Shown one piece after another: positions 20,101 to 33,000 of a stretch of 64,000 nucleotides of DNA (the stretch's first letter is position 1; the number at the start of each line of letters is the position of its first letter). A program made the translations under genes and the position numbers. The DNA is from Rhinopomastus cyanomelas (Eukaryota; Chordata; Aves; Bucerotiformes; Rhinopomastidae). Under the pieces are notes generated by a model. That model saw only the letters and a program-made list of their open reading frames with translations, was not told the origin of the DNA and searched no databases. Location: assembly GCA_013400115.1 (NCBI GenBank), contig VXBP01010392.1, positions 81,954 to 145,953 on the forward strand, in the 5' to 3' direction.

Positions 20101-20554
20101 TGCCTGGGGGGCTCTCGCTATCGCCCTCCGAGCACAGTCCAGGCCGTTTCGGGAAGTGGGAGGTGTCGTCGGGTCAGGGTGAGCAAGGCCGGCTCCCCCC
20201 GCAGCATCTCAGGCCTTGTGCTCTTGACCCGCGGTTGCTTGGCAGTCCGAAGAGGGAACTGAAGGTGGCTACTGGTGCCAATCTTCGCTGCTGAGGCTGT
20301 TTGGTGACTCATGTGTCCCTTAGTTGGGATGACAGGAGAGATGCATTTCGGCAACTTTGTGAATCCTGCTGTGGGGATGGAGTGTGGGCTGGGGGTTGTT
20401 GTAATCACTCACAGGGATCTGTACAGGCAGGAGCGACAGTCTCGCAGAAACCCTACTGAATCAGAGAAAAGGCAGTGATCTTGGGGACAGGGCTGACAGA
20501 TTCCTGGAGGCAGTGCACCAGTGTAGAAGGGGGCCTCAGAAGTCCAGGGCAGCA

Positions 20555-21165
20555 GGGTAGATGTGACCAGCCCTGTGCACTTGATCCCAGCAAAGGTTGG
20601 CTGCATCAAAAGGAAAGTGGCCAGCAGATTGAGAGAGGGGTTTCTGCCCCTCTTCTCTACCCTGGTGATACCTCATCTGGAGTTTTTCATCCAGTTCTGG
20701 AGCCCCCAACACCAGAAGGATGAGGACCTGATGGAGCAGGTCCAGAGGAGGCCATGAGAAATCTTTAGAGATCTGGAGCCCCTCTGCTGCGAGAACAAGC
20801 CGAGAGCTGGGGTTGTTCATCCTGAAGAGGACCTTCCAGCCCCTAAAAGAGGCTTGTCAGAAGTCTGAGGAAGACTGTTCACAAGAGAAGGGAACATGAG
20901 GATGAGGGGTCATGGCTTGAAGCTGGAAAAGGGTAGATTTAGGTCAGATATCAAGAAAAAGTTTTTGAGTCTGTGGGTGAGAGATCTCTGGAACAGGTTG
21001 CCTAGAGAGGTGATGGAGGCCCAGTTCCTGGAGCCATTCAAGGTCAGGCTGGATGGGGGTCTGGGGAGTCTGATCTGGTGAGTGATGGCCCTGCTTGTAG
21101 GATGGGTTGGATTTGATGACCTTTGAAAGTCCCTTCCAGCCCAACACGTTCTATGGTTCTATGTG
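20555..21165 (+). mobile_element. CR1 3' fragment
   Basis: Contains CATCTGGAGTTTTTCATCCA, the following TTCTGGAGCCCCC block, the later GATGGGTTGGATTTGATGAC and a 3' end of GTTCTATGGTTCTATG. This is an older subfamily than the copies in TUBGCP2 introns 14-15. Confidence 0.8.
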
Positions 21166-21189
21166 TGGATGTAAGCAATAAGTAAAGGA

Positions 21190-21760
21190 AAAAGAACACC
21201 TCACTCAGGATACCACATCCAGAAAACTCTTGACATACAGCAAAGACCCAAGAACTCTTTAGTAGTTTTTTGAGGAGGTAATTTATTTGCTAGTGGGTGC
21301 ACGGGGGAGGTGCTCCCGCCTCCACAAGTGTGGAGGCCCCAAGGCCATGATTATATGTTGTAGAACAATACATATTCACTGAGTTGCTCAACACAATTAT
21401 ACATATATAGGACCTATCCCCACTTCTTACGTTAATTAGGTCTCCTCACGCTTGCTCAGTTGCCTTTTCCTTTGGTAGTCATCTTTCAGGGGTCGCAACA
21501 CCATCTTGTCATGAAGTATTAGGTCTTCCTCCAGACTAAACTTTTCACCTCATTGTTCTGCACAGACTCCATGGTAGCCAGTCACTGAACTATACCACAT
21601 AATTGGTTTTGGATGGCCCTTTAAGATAATTTCCTTCAAGAACAAGACACTCTGGGCTCCTTATCTTTCCATACACTGAGATTGTACAGTAGTAGCTAGA
21701 AGCTGCATTGTGTCCTGAGTTGATATACAAACTTTATGTTTTACCTCTATAACTCTGGGC
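21190..21760 (-). mobile_element. LTR-like element, minus orientation
   Basis: On the minus strand it carries AATAAA (21287-21282), AATTACCTCCTCAAAAA and GAGTTCTTGGGTCTTTG. It shares these in the same order with the plus-oriented element near 46770. This is the poly(A)/R-U5 layout of a retroviral-type LTR. No internal genes or second LTR were found. The outer limits are guesses. Confidence 0.55.
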
Positions 21761-21779
21761 AGTCCGGAGTCTCCCTTGT

Positions 21780-22080
21780 GATAGAATTGTAAGCAAAGTT
21801 GAGCAAGCCTGGGGAGGTCTTGGTAGTGGAGCCAGGGCAGCTGAAGAGCTGGGCTTGTTTAGCTACAGATGCTGGGGAGAAGGAGGACTTAACAGCTTCT
21901 TTCCCTGCCCAGAGAGGCCTCAGAGACACTTGCCCAGAATTAGCTCAAAGGGGCACAGACAGAACTCCAGAGGCATGAGCACAAGCTGCAGAACATGAAA
22001 TTCCAGATGGATATTAGAAAAAGGTATTTCCATGTGAGAATGAGGGATCTGAGTTGGTGGGGGAATTTTGGTCTTTATAC
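21780..22080 (+). mobile_element. CR1 fragment
   Basis: Reads GAGCTGGGCTTGTTTAGC, later GATGGATATTAGAAAAAGG, and stops abruptly where an oppositely oriented CR1 end begins. Confidence 0.65.
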
Positions 22081-22615
22081 AGAATCACAGAATTACTGAG
22101 GCAGGAAAAACCCTCGGAGCTCATCCAGTCCAGCCCAGGACCTGACATCACATCAGCCGGACAAGGGCACTAAGGGCCACATCCAAGCTGTCCTTAAACA
22201 CCTCCAGGGATGGGGACTCCACAACTGCCCCGGGCACTGTCTGATCACCCTTTCTATGAGGAGGGACTTCTTAATATCTAACGTAACCCTTCCCTGGTGC
22301 CCTGTTGTCCTGGCACTAGTTCCCTAGTTGGGAACTAGCTGGGAGAAGAGCTCGACCCTCACCTGACTACAATCTCCCTTCAAGTAGTTGTAGAGAGGGA
22401 GAAGGTCTCCCCGGAGTCTCCTCCATAATAAACAGCTGCAGCTCCCTCAGCCTCTCCCCATTAGATTTTCCCTCCAGTCCCTTCACCAGCCTTGTTGCTC
22501 CTCTGGACTCACTCCAGCCTCTCAATCTCTTTTTTGAAGTGAGAGGCCCAGAAACGCCCCCAGTACTTGAGAGGAGGCCTCGGTATTCAAGGTGAGGCCT
22601 CAAAGTGAGCCACAT
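22081..22615 (-). mobile_element. CR1 3' fragment
   Basis: Starts with the inverted 3' end AGAATCACAGAATTACTGAG and keeps the collinear order of CR1 blocks on the minus strand for about 530 bases. It lies head-on against the preceding plus-strand piece. Confidence 0.85.
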
Positions 22616-23065
22616 TTAAGCTTGAACCAGACAAGACTCTGCACAGCATGCTCTAATGTAACTCAGTTTTGGGTGTCCTGCAGAGATCCTTTACAGACTA
22701 AATGATTTTGAGAAACCAGAAGTGTGTGTGCATACCTGCCAGTACAGGAGGTCACATTTAAACTCTGCACTTGCATGGTACCTCACTTGAAAACTTAGTT
22801 CTGTGGGCTTCATTTAAGTGACTTTGTAGAATTAGGGTGCTTGTTGGTTAATAAAATGGCAGTAGAACATAACAACCCGTAACCTTGGAAAACTTGCTTT
22901 TGAATAACTCCAGAAGCAGCTGGATGGGCAGGCTGCTGAAGCCAGCAATTTCAGTTCTGCCTGCAGGCAGTTAGAACAGGAACCTGCACTTCTTAGGACA
23001 ACTCAGTTAGGTAGTCCTGCAGTGTGGTTTTGAGAGATGGAAGACTCCCCTGCTGCCTCACCTAT
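22616..23065. other. Unannotated 5' region of TUBGCP2
   Basis: Upstream or intron-1 sequence, AT-richer than the flanks; no exon, RNA or repeat was recognised. Confidence 0.4.
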
Positions 23066-23069
23066 GTTT

Positions 23070-23880
23070 GAGGTGAGAGGAGTGGCCGACACCCCAGCAG
23101 GCTGTGCTGCCATTTGTCGAAACCTGGACAGGCTGAAGAGTTGGGTGGGGAGACACTGAATGAATTATAGTCTGGTCTGGGTTGGGGACTGACCTGTTGG
23201 AGAGCAGCATAGGAGAAAGGGACCTGGGGGTTCTGGTCGCCAGCAAGATGACCATAAGTCAGCAGCAATGTGCCCTTGTGGCCAAGAAGGCCAATAGCAT
23301 CCTGAGGTGGATTAGAAGTGGGGTAGTTAGTAGATCAAGAGATGTTCTCCTCCCCTTCTACCCTGATGAGACCACATCTGGAATATTGTGTCCAGTTCTG
23401 GGCCCCTCACTTCCAGAAAGACACAGAACTGCTTGAGAGAGTCCAGCGCATAGCCACAAAGTTAATGAAAGGAGTGGAACATCTTCTTGATGAGGAAAGG
23501 CTGAGGGAACTGGGTCTCTTTAGCTTGGAAAAATGGAGACTGAGGGCTAACCTCATTAATGTTTATCAATATGGAAAGGGTGGGTGTCAGGAGGATGGAG
23601 CCAGGCTCTTCTCAATGACGTCCAGTGATAGAACAAGGGACATGTGTGAGCTAGAACACAGGAGGTTCCACATCAATATGCGAAGGAACTTCTTCCCAGT
23701 GAGGGTGACAGAGCACTGGAATGGGCTGCCCAGAAGGGTTGTGGAGTCTTCTCTGAAGATGTTTGAAACCCACCTGGCCATGTTCCTGTGTGACTTGATC
23801 TAAGGGATCCTGCTGTGGTAGGGGGATTGGACTAGATGATCTTTTGAGGTCCCTTCCAATCCTTATTGTTCTGTGATTTG
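23070..23880 (+). mobile_element. CR1 3' fragment (young-looking)
   Basis: Continuous from the GAGTGGCCGACACCCCAGCA block to the 3' end TTGGACTAGATGATCTTTTG and GTTCTGTGATT. It has few interruptions and still keeps a 153-codon open frame. Confidence 0.9.
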
Positions 23881-24096
23881 TACCAGTGTAGTTAGATCAG
23901 GCCAGATGAGAGGTATCTGTCTCGATTGCTTCTTCCCTTTACATGTCTGTCTTTGCTCTAGTCAAGTATTTTAGCACACACTTTAGAACCGTGGTGTAGT
24001 CAGGAAATGTTGTTTACATGGATGTATTTTCATCAGAAGTAGTAAGGTAATAACTTCCCACCTTTGTGCAACCCACAGAGCTTGTAGCCTGGGAGT

Positions 24097-27000
24097 ATGA
24101 GTGAGTTTCGTATTCACCACGATGTCAACGAGTTGCTCAGCCTGCTGCGTGTTCACAGCACAGAAGGAGCTGAAGTCTACATTGATCTTCTGCAGAAGAA
24201 CCGAACACCTTACGTTACCACGAGTGTCTCTGCACACAGTGCGAAGGTATGCACCCGCACTACTGTAATTACAGCTGAGATGTGATTCAGGACTTACGGG
24301 CAGGCAGCAGAACTCCTGAAGGGGAGGGCTTCTTTTGTAATTATCAATCCAGGTTTTACTGGCTTTGAGAGCACAGTCCTTCCTAAGGAGAAGTTCAAGA
24401 TAAGAATTCCTCAGCATGATTTCTCTTGGCCAGTGATGTGAATTACCTTTTCCTTGTGTTACTCTTATGCAACAGGACTTCTGAGGGTGTGGTATGGGAC
24501 GTGTCTGGGATGGGTAATGACTGCCTGAAGTTTTTCTGAGAATAATGGTGAAATCCTGTTAGTATTGATTAAAAGAGTATGGGGTGTAAATTGTATTTTC
24601 TTCTTTACTTCCATTTTTTGGTGAGGACATGGGCGGGAATACAAGGATTCAGTCCATAAATGCCTGGCTATGAGACTGGTGCTACAGGCAGGACTTTGGG
24701 TTCTTTGATAATGAAACGGGCTGCCCAGGGTGGTGGTTGAGTCCCCATCCCTGGATGTGTTTAAAAGTCACTTAGATGTGGTGTTGAGGGATCTGGGTTA
24801 GGGGTGAATTTGTAGATTAGGATTGATGGTTGGACTCGATAATCCCAAGGATCTTTTCCAACCTGAGTGATTCTATGATTTCTTTGGTCATAGTACTGCT
24901 TTTCATTGTTGTTTTTTTAAAAACAATCTGCTGGTCAATCCAGAAGTGCTAGACAATTGCTAATTCTGTCTGAAAGTTCAGATCTTTGCAGATCTGCATA
25001 TTACATTTATTGTAGATATGCAAATTAAAATCTCAAAGTTTTTTCTAAATCCAGTCTTAGACGTCGTTTACACAGACAGCTACAGTTCGTAGACTTGTAG
25101 AAAGATTTAAGTGAGGCACGTGCACCTGTAGAGTTGCATTTCAAGCCCTTGCTCACAGCAGGACCAGCTTAACAGCTACAGCAGACAGCTTAGCTGTGTT
25201 TTGAAGGTCTTCAGGAGATTGCTCTATGTGCCTGGCTGTGTCCCACAGTCACTGCTCTCTCCAGAAAGAACTGTTTCACTAGGACAGGCTGGTATTCTCT
25301 GTCACAGTTTGTGGCAGTGCCTCTGTTCCTTGGAGCAGGGCTGTAACAATTTTGGGATGTGAGGCAGCAAACACCCACCGTCTCCGTGACTGCAATGGGC
25401 TTGGTCCTGTTTGTTGATGTCTTTCTTGGTAATGGAGCCCCAGAGTAGATCCAGTACTCAAATATGGCTTCATCAGTGCTGATTAATCATAGAATCACAG
25501 AACTATTTAGGCTGAAAAAGCCTGCTGAGCTCATCCAGCCCAGCCCAGGACCTAACATCATCACTTCAGCCAGACAAGGGCACTAAGGGCCACATCCGGG
25601 CTGTCCTTAAACACCTCCAGGAGTGGGGACTCCACCACTGCCCTGGGCAGTCCATTCCAGTGTCTGCTCACTGTTTCCATGAGGAAGGGCTTCCTAACAT
25701 CCAACCTAACCCTCCCCTGGTGCAGCTTCAGGCCATGCCCTCTTGTCTTGGCACTAGTTTCGTGGGAGAAGAGCCCAACCCCCACCTGACTACAACCTCC
25801 CTTCAGGTAGTTGTAGAGAGGGAGAAGGTCTCCCCTGAGAGACCTTCTCCAGGCTAAACACCCCAGCCTCTCCCCATCAGACTTTCTCTCCAGTACCTTC
25901 CCCTGCCTTGTTGCTCCTCTGGACTTGCTCCAGCACCTCAATTTCTTTCTTGAAGTGAGTGGCCCAGAACTGTTGCCAGTACTCAAGGGGAGGCCTCCCC
26001 AGTGCCCAGCACATGGGCAGAATTACGTCCCTGGTTCTGCTGACCACACTATTCCTGATACAAGCCAAGATGCCGCTGGCCTTCTGGGCCACCTGGGCAC
26101 CCTGCAGGCTCCTGTTCATCCTGTTTTCAGCCGGTACTGACAAGTCCCTGTCTGCCAGGCTGCTCTGCAGCCACTCATCTCCCATTGAGATGAAGGACTT
26201 TTTGCAGCCAGTCTCCATTCGTGCGTAATGCTTCACTCTCAAGTGCTGTGGTAATAATATGTGTTTAATATTCATGTGGTGTTTTGCAGGTGAAGATAGC
26301 AGAGTTTTCTCAAACTCCAGAAGATTTTTTAAAGAAGTATGATGAGTTGAAGTCTAAAAATACAAGACATCTAGATTCTTTAGTTTATCTACTGTCAAAA
26401 CTCATAGAGGAAAAAGAGGTTTGTTGCTCCTTTAGAATTGGATATAAGTATTCAGCAGTGTCAACGAGGCAGTGCTTTTGAGTACAGCACGCTTTTACAT
26501 TGTGCTCACCAAAATGTGTTGGAATGAGCAGATAACCCATTCTGTGTTGTAGCCGCTGAAGCTGTGGCATAGCATTGTGAGGGTCCTGTTCTCCAAACCC
26601 CACACATCCCACCTGGTTCACCACCAACGTTGTGGGTCAAAGACCCAAACAATATTTCATCAAGTGCTCTCTTCTAAGGCTCCAGACACAAAGAGGGTTT
26701 GACAAAACCCCTTATGATCTGCAGGCAATAAACAACTTAGAAAGGAAGGCCTTGAGACATTTTAATTCACTCCCCCCACCACTACAGCACAAGATGCAGA
26801 TACAGACACGTGGGGTTCCGTCAGGTGCTCTTACAGTTACTGAAACAGAAAATGTTCAAAACATCCATTGCAGACAGTTCCTGCTTCTCTCTCTAAATCA
26901 CGGTGGTTCAGGAAAGTCCTCATTAAGTTCAGACATCTCAGAAGGCTCTCCCAGGTGAGTCCTCCCTCTCGCCGTAAATTTTCTTCACGTGGAGGAGCAA

Positions 27001-30000
27001 TCCAGATGAACACTCGATGAACATTTTATCTCAGTAGCAAGCTGATGCAGCTCCCAAAGTCCAAGATGGAGACAGACAAAGATAAAGGCAGAAATTCGCC
27101 ATGGCGGTGAGAAGAGGTGGGGGGAGTGAGTGGGACAGCCCCTTTTCAACTTTTTAAAGCCAAACTTCAAACTTTTCCGCAGAAAACATTCCGATTAGCT
27201 GAAGCATTCCACGCATTTTCTTCATTATTAAAGCACTACTGAAAATGCCACTCCTCTCAATAGAAATCACTAAGACAGGGAAAGCTGGGACACAAAAGCC
27301 TGTGGTCTCACAGAGTGCAATCACCTTAGGGTAACATGTTTTTTGCTGTAGTGTATGCTGACCAACATTCACACAACCTCATGTTTTGTTTGTGTACAGA
27401 CGCTGCAGTATTTGCAACAAAATGCTAAAGAAAGGACAGAACTCACTGCAAATGCAGCAACCGGTGGCAACGTGAGTTTTCCCATTCTCTCATCTACTTC
27501 CAAGATCTCACTACAGGAGCTTGAAGAGCTGCGCAAGCAGTTGGGCAGTGTCACAGCCAGCGTACAGCAGGTACTGTCTCAAGCTTTCAGCAAAAAATCT
27601 CCACTTAGTAGTACTGCCTAGTAGGTGAGAGAAAAGTGATGGATGTTGTCTGCCTAGACGTCAGTCAGGCATTTGACACCATTTCCCACAGCATTCTGCT
27701 GGAGAAGCTGGTGGCTTATGGCCTAGACAGGTGGGCTCTGCCCTGGGTTTAAAACTGGCTGGATGGCCAAGCCCAGAGAGTTGTGGTGTATGGGGTTAAA
27801 TCCAGTTGGCAACCAGTCACAAGAGGTGTCCCTGAGGACTCAGGTTTGGGACCAGTCTGGTTTAACATCTTTATCATTTACCTGGATGATGGGATCAAAT
27901 ACACCCTTAGTAAATTTCCAGATGACACAAAATGAAGCAGGAGTGTTAATCTGCTCGAGAGTAGGGAGGCTCTGCAGAGGGATTTGGACATGCTGGATTG
28001 ATGGGCTGAGGCCAGTGGTGTGAGGTTTAACAAAACCACATTCATGTACTTAGGTCACAACAGCCCCAGGCAGCTACAAGCTGGGGGGAAGAGTGGCTGG
28101 AGAGCTGCCTGGCAGAAAAGGTCCTGGGGCTGTCGGTTGATAGCCAGCTGAACAGGAGCCAGCAGGGTGCTGAGGCTGCCAAGAAAGCCAACAGCATCCT
28201 GGCTTGGATCAGGAACGGTGTCACCAGCAGGAGTAGGAAGGTCATGGTGCCCTGTACTCTGTACTTGTGAGATCACACATTGAGTCCTGAGTCCAGTTTT
28301 GGGTGCTACAGGATAAGAAGGACAGTGAGGGGCTGGGGTGGGACCAGGGAAGGGCAACGAGGCTGGGGAGAGTTCTGGAAAACAGGCTGCATGGACAGTG
28401 GGTCAGGGAACTAGAGTTATTTAGTCTAGAGAAGAGGAGGCTGAGAGGAGACCTTATTGTTCTCTACAACTACCTAAAAGGAGGTTGTAGCAAGGCTAGT
28501 GCTGGTCTCTTCTCCCAAATCACTAATGATAGGAGAAGTGGAAATAGCTTTAAGTCATGTCAGGAGTGATTTAGATTGTGTCTTAGGAAGAAGTTCTTTC
28601 TTGAGAGAGTAGTTGGGCACTGGAACAGGCTGCCCAGGGAGGTGGTGGAGTCACCATCCCTCAAAGTGTTTAAAAAATGAGTAGCTAAAGCATGAGACCA
28701 TGATCTAGAGTTTAGGGAAACGTAGAGATGAGGACTAGATTTGTTAATCCTGGAGGTCCTTTCCAGCCACAATGGTTCTTCAATTCTATTGAGCTGTGCT
28801 CTTCACTTTTCTCTTGTAGTGGAATTGTAAATGTTTCTCTCTGTGCAGATAATCTAAATTACCTCTCCACCTTTATTCATCAGATTATATGAAACCTGTG
28901 TGCTGTTCTTAGTAGAAGTGGCCCTTTTCCATTTAGGTCACCTAAGGAAAGTTGAGTTTAGGCCACAATCTTTCTGACTGCTGTAAGTTAATGTCACTTC
29001 AAATGTCTGTTTCAAGGTGTGCTGACATTTCCTTTCCTGCCTGCAGCAATGCTTGCTCAGAAGCTCAGCAACTCTTGTGGTGTGTGTCCATCCTTGCTGG
29101 GAGTTGTGCTCTCTCAGATAATGTGTATACTATACCTCACTCACATAATCATTCCCCCAGTGGACACAGCCGTTTCCTCTGCTTAGCCAGTTGAAAAAAA
29201 TGCTGCAAAGTGATCCCGAAGAACCTGCACTCAGTCCTGTGGGAATAAACTGTATCATGGCAAGATACTGACTTAGAAAACAGTGAGGGAAGTGTGTCAT
29301 TATCAACAGACTAGGAGGTAGGAAGTGCAAAAGGGCAATTATTACCTACATTTCTACTTCTGTTTCCTATAGTAATTTGTAAAAATAACTATACTTTGTT
29401 GGGTCAGCCTTGGCTAGCCACTCTAATGCTGCCCTCCTCAATAGGATAGCGTGGGTAAGGTTGCAATACAAAGCTTGTGGGTTAAGATGAGGTCATTCTG
29501 GCTGCAGAAGGCACAGAAGCAGTTGTGTTTGGATTGTTACTTGGACAGAGGTGGAATAGTGATAAGTGGGGGAAAGGAGAAGAAGAAAAGATGCTCAGAG
29601 GTCTGTAGTGAGTGAGCAGTGAGGCATTATGTGCAAATGTTTCCATGTACAATACTGAAACTAACCTTTGTCCCAGAGGTTTGTTTCTGTTCTGCATTCT
29701 GATGGCTAGTCAGTGAAATAATGACAGATCTAACAAGAGACAAACATCCAGACTCCAAACGAGACTGCTCTGAGAATGCTGGCCTGGTTGGGGATGCTCA
29801 GAAGTTACACTGCTGTCTGCACTCTCTACTGTGGCAGACCTGGTGCAGTGTGGGCATTTACCTGTGCCTGGTTAGCACATGGGGACTGTTAGCATGTTGG
29901 TCAGGGGTGTTCACTCAGCTCTTTGCTGTGTGTCACTGCCTGCCCTGTCTTGGCCATAGTGGCAGCATTCACATGCCTGATGTGTCCTAATAGCCCTTAT

Positions 30001-33000
30001 TGTTGAACTCTGTAGCTGTGCCTGTGTAGGACTTGTTGCCTGTGTTGGTTCCTCAGCAGACAGGCAGTTATTCTTCAGTCTGTGAAGGTCTTTCTGTGGC
30101 AGAGTCCGAGCAGCGGTAACACCTTCCAGGATAGACCCTCCTATGAAGATGATGACAGCAGATAATGCCTTTGCCGTCAAAAGGGGAATTTGCTGTGGGG
30201 GTCAGACCATTTCAGGCCATTGATGGCTAGAGGTGTAGTTGTGTGTTCGGGGGCACCCAATGAGTCTCTCAGTTTGAGTGGCTGTACATGAATGTGATGT
30301 AGTGGTCAAGGGGGCAGTCTAGTTGGAAGCCTGTATCCAGTGGAGTCCCCTGAGGGTTGCTGCTGGGAGCAGTACTATCCAATCTATTCATTAACAACTT
30401 GGAACAAGGATTAGAGAGCACTGTCAGCAAGTTTGCTGATGACACAAAGCTGGGAGGAGTGGCCGACATCCCAGCAGGCTGTGCTGTCATCCAGCATGAC
30501 CTGGACAGGCTGGAGAGTTGTGTGGGGAGACATTGAATGAATTGTAGCAAGGGCAGTGTAGAGTCTGGTATCTGGGTAAGAACACGCCCAGGTACAGATA
30601 TAGGTTGGGGACTGACCTGTAGGAGAAAGGGATCTGGAGGTTCTGGTGGCCAGCAGGATGACCATGAGCCAGCAGTGGGCCCTTGTGGCCAAGAAGGTCA
30701 ATGGCATCCTGGGGTGGTTTAGAAGGGGGGTCGTTAGTAGATCAAGAGAGGTTCTCCTCCCCCTCTCCTTTGCTCTGGTGAGACCACATCTGGAATATTG
30801 TGTCCAGTTCTGGCCCCCTCACTTCCAGGACACAAAACTGCTTGAGAGTCCAATGCAGAGCCACAAAGATGATGAAGGGAGTGGAGTGTCTCCTTGATGA
30901 GGAAAGGCCGAGGGAGCTGGGTCTTTTTCACTTGGAAAAAAGGAGACTGAGGAGTGGCGCAATTAATGTTTATCAATATGGAAAGGGTGGATGTCAGGAG
31001 GATGGAGCCAGGCTCAGCTGAGTGGCATCCAATGATAGGACAAGGGGCAATGTGTGTAAGCTGGAACATAGGGGGTTCCACATCAATATGAGAAGGAACT
31101 GCTTCCCAGTGAGGATGATGGAGCACTAGAATGCTCTGCCCAGGAGTCTTCTCTGGAGATGTTTAAAACATACGTGGACATGTTCCTGTTTGACTTGATC
31201 TAGGTGATCCTGCTCCGTCAGGGGGATTGGACTGGATGATCTTTGGAGGTCCCTTCCAAACCCTAATGTTCTCTGATTCTGTGATGATGAAGCATAGAAA
31301 TCCTAAGCAAATAGGAGTAAGTGGTGTTCTCTGGGGTGTAGTTCATTACCAAAGAAGTTGAAATGGCAGTGCAGGTAAATTAGAAAGATCTATGCCTCCA
31401 TGCTGCTCCATTTATACTTTCTTCAGACTTAAAGAGCTGAAGCTCTGATAAAAGGTTCTAATGGGCACCTGCCCATGGTGCACTTGGCTGTTGAAGTCAG
31501 TAGGGCTGTATCAACTCATGTTGCTGAAATCTGTTGACCGAGAGTTTAGGTTGTTTGTTATTGTGGGTATGGTTGGACTTGGTTTTTCTCGGAGGGCCTT
31601 TCCAACCACGATTATTCTGTGATTCTGTGATGTTTGTTAGGCTGTCTGCAAGTGTCTCTTGAATAAAAGTTCCTCCTTACTGCTGCTGGAAAGAGCTTCA
31701 TGTGGTGCTTTTGCAAAACAGTAAGCGGCACAGTGTCTGTGCATGTCCCCATTTTCTGCTCCTATAAGTGCCTTAGTTGGGGAGGGGTGCAGAAAGGCAT
31801 CACTTAATGTACCCTCCAGTAAAATAAAGGCCAACCATATCAAAAAATGATCTCTGCAGTGCTGAGACCAGAACAGTGGATAGTACTGGGAGACCAAATC
31901 CTATACCGTGCTACTGGATCAGCAGCTATTCTGCTCTCAGTTCACCACTTATCACTTTACAGCTAATGTCTTCTTAAACTTCAACATTGCTGTCTACAAC
32001 TACCTGAAAAGAGGTTGTAGATAGGTGGGTGTTGGCCTCTTCTCCCAAGTAAATAAAGAAAGGACCAGAGGAAAGGCCTTCTCTAGTGGCAGATTGTAAG
32101 GGGTTTATTTTTTGTTCCATGTGGTTGAGTGTGTTTGGTACTGGTGTCTGAGCAGGGTTTGGAGTTTGTCATTGTATGTATGGCTGGACTCAGTGATCTG
32201 GGAAGTCCTTTCCAACCAGGAATATTCTATGTTTATGTGGTTTGTTGGACTTCTGAAGGTCTCTTTTTCCTCCTTTTCTCTCCCTCTTTTTCCAACAGCC
32301 TCTTGAGCTTACACGAAAAATCCTCCGAGAGAAGCAGAACAAGAATTCTGGTCAGCCCATTCCAGTGTTTCCATCCTGGGTTTACGAGAGGCCTGCGCTT
32401 ATTGGTGATTTCTTAATTGGCACCGGCTTAAGCACTATACCTACAGGTGGGTAGTCTGTGGGGGAAATGGCACCACCTTCTTACCTTTTTGTTTTGTACT
32501 TGTTCAGAAGTGCTGTTGAGATGTCAGGATGAAAGCAAACCCTCTCTTCCTTAAGAGTCGAGGTTGAGAGAGCTGGAGCTGTTCAGCCTGAAGAGGAGTC
32601 TGAGGAGAGATCAGATCAATTCTTACAAATATCAAAAGGGGGAACATCAAGAGGAAGGAACTGGACACTTTTCCTGTAGTACACAGTGATAGGACAAGGG
32701 GTGATGGGTGTGAACTAGAACACAGGAGATTCCATCTAAACATAAAAATCTTTTCCATGGTGAAGGTGATTGAGCACTGGAACAGGTTGCCCAGAGATGT
32801 TGTGGAATTGCCTTATTTGGAAACATTCAGAACTCATTGGGACATGTTCCTGTGCAATCTCCTCTAGGGGATTGTGCTCTAGCAGGGAAGCTGGACTAGA
32901 TTTCCAAGGTCCCTTCCAACACCTACTCTTCTATATGATTCTTTATTTCAATATTTCAATGGAGGAGAGGTAGAAGGGACTTTTTGTCAAGACTGGAGCT

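Noticed and set aside
23342..23803. 153-codon frame and similar ones at 36020, 48736, 53351
   Set aside because: These are translations of CR1 3' regions, identical in type from copy to copy.
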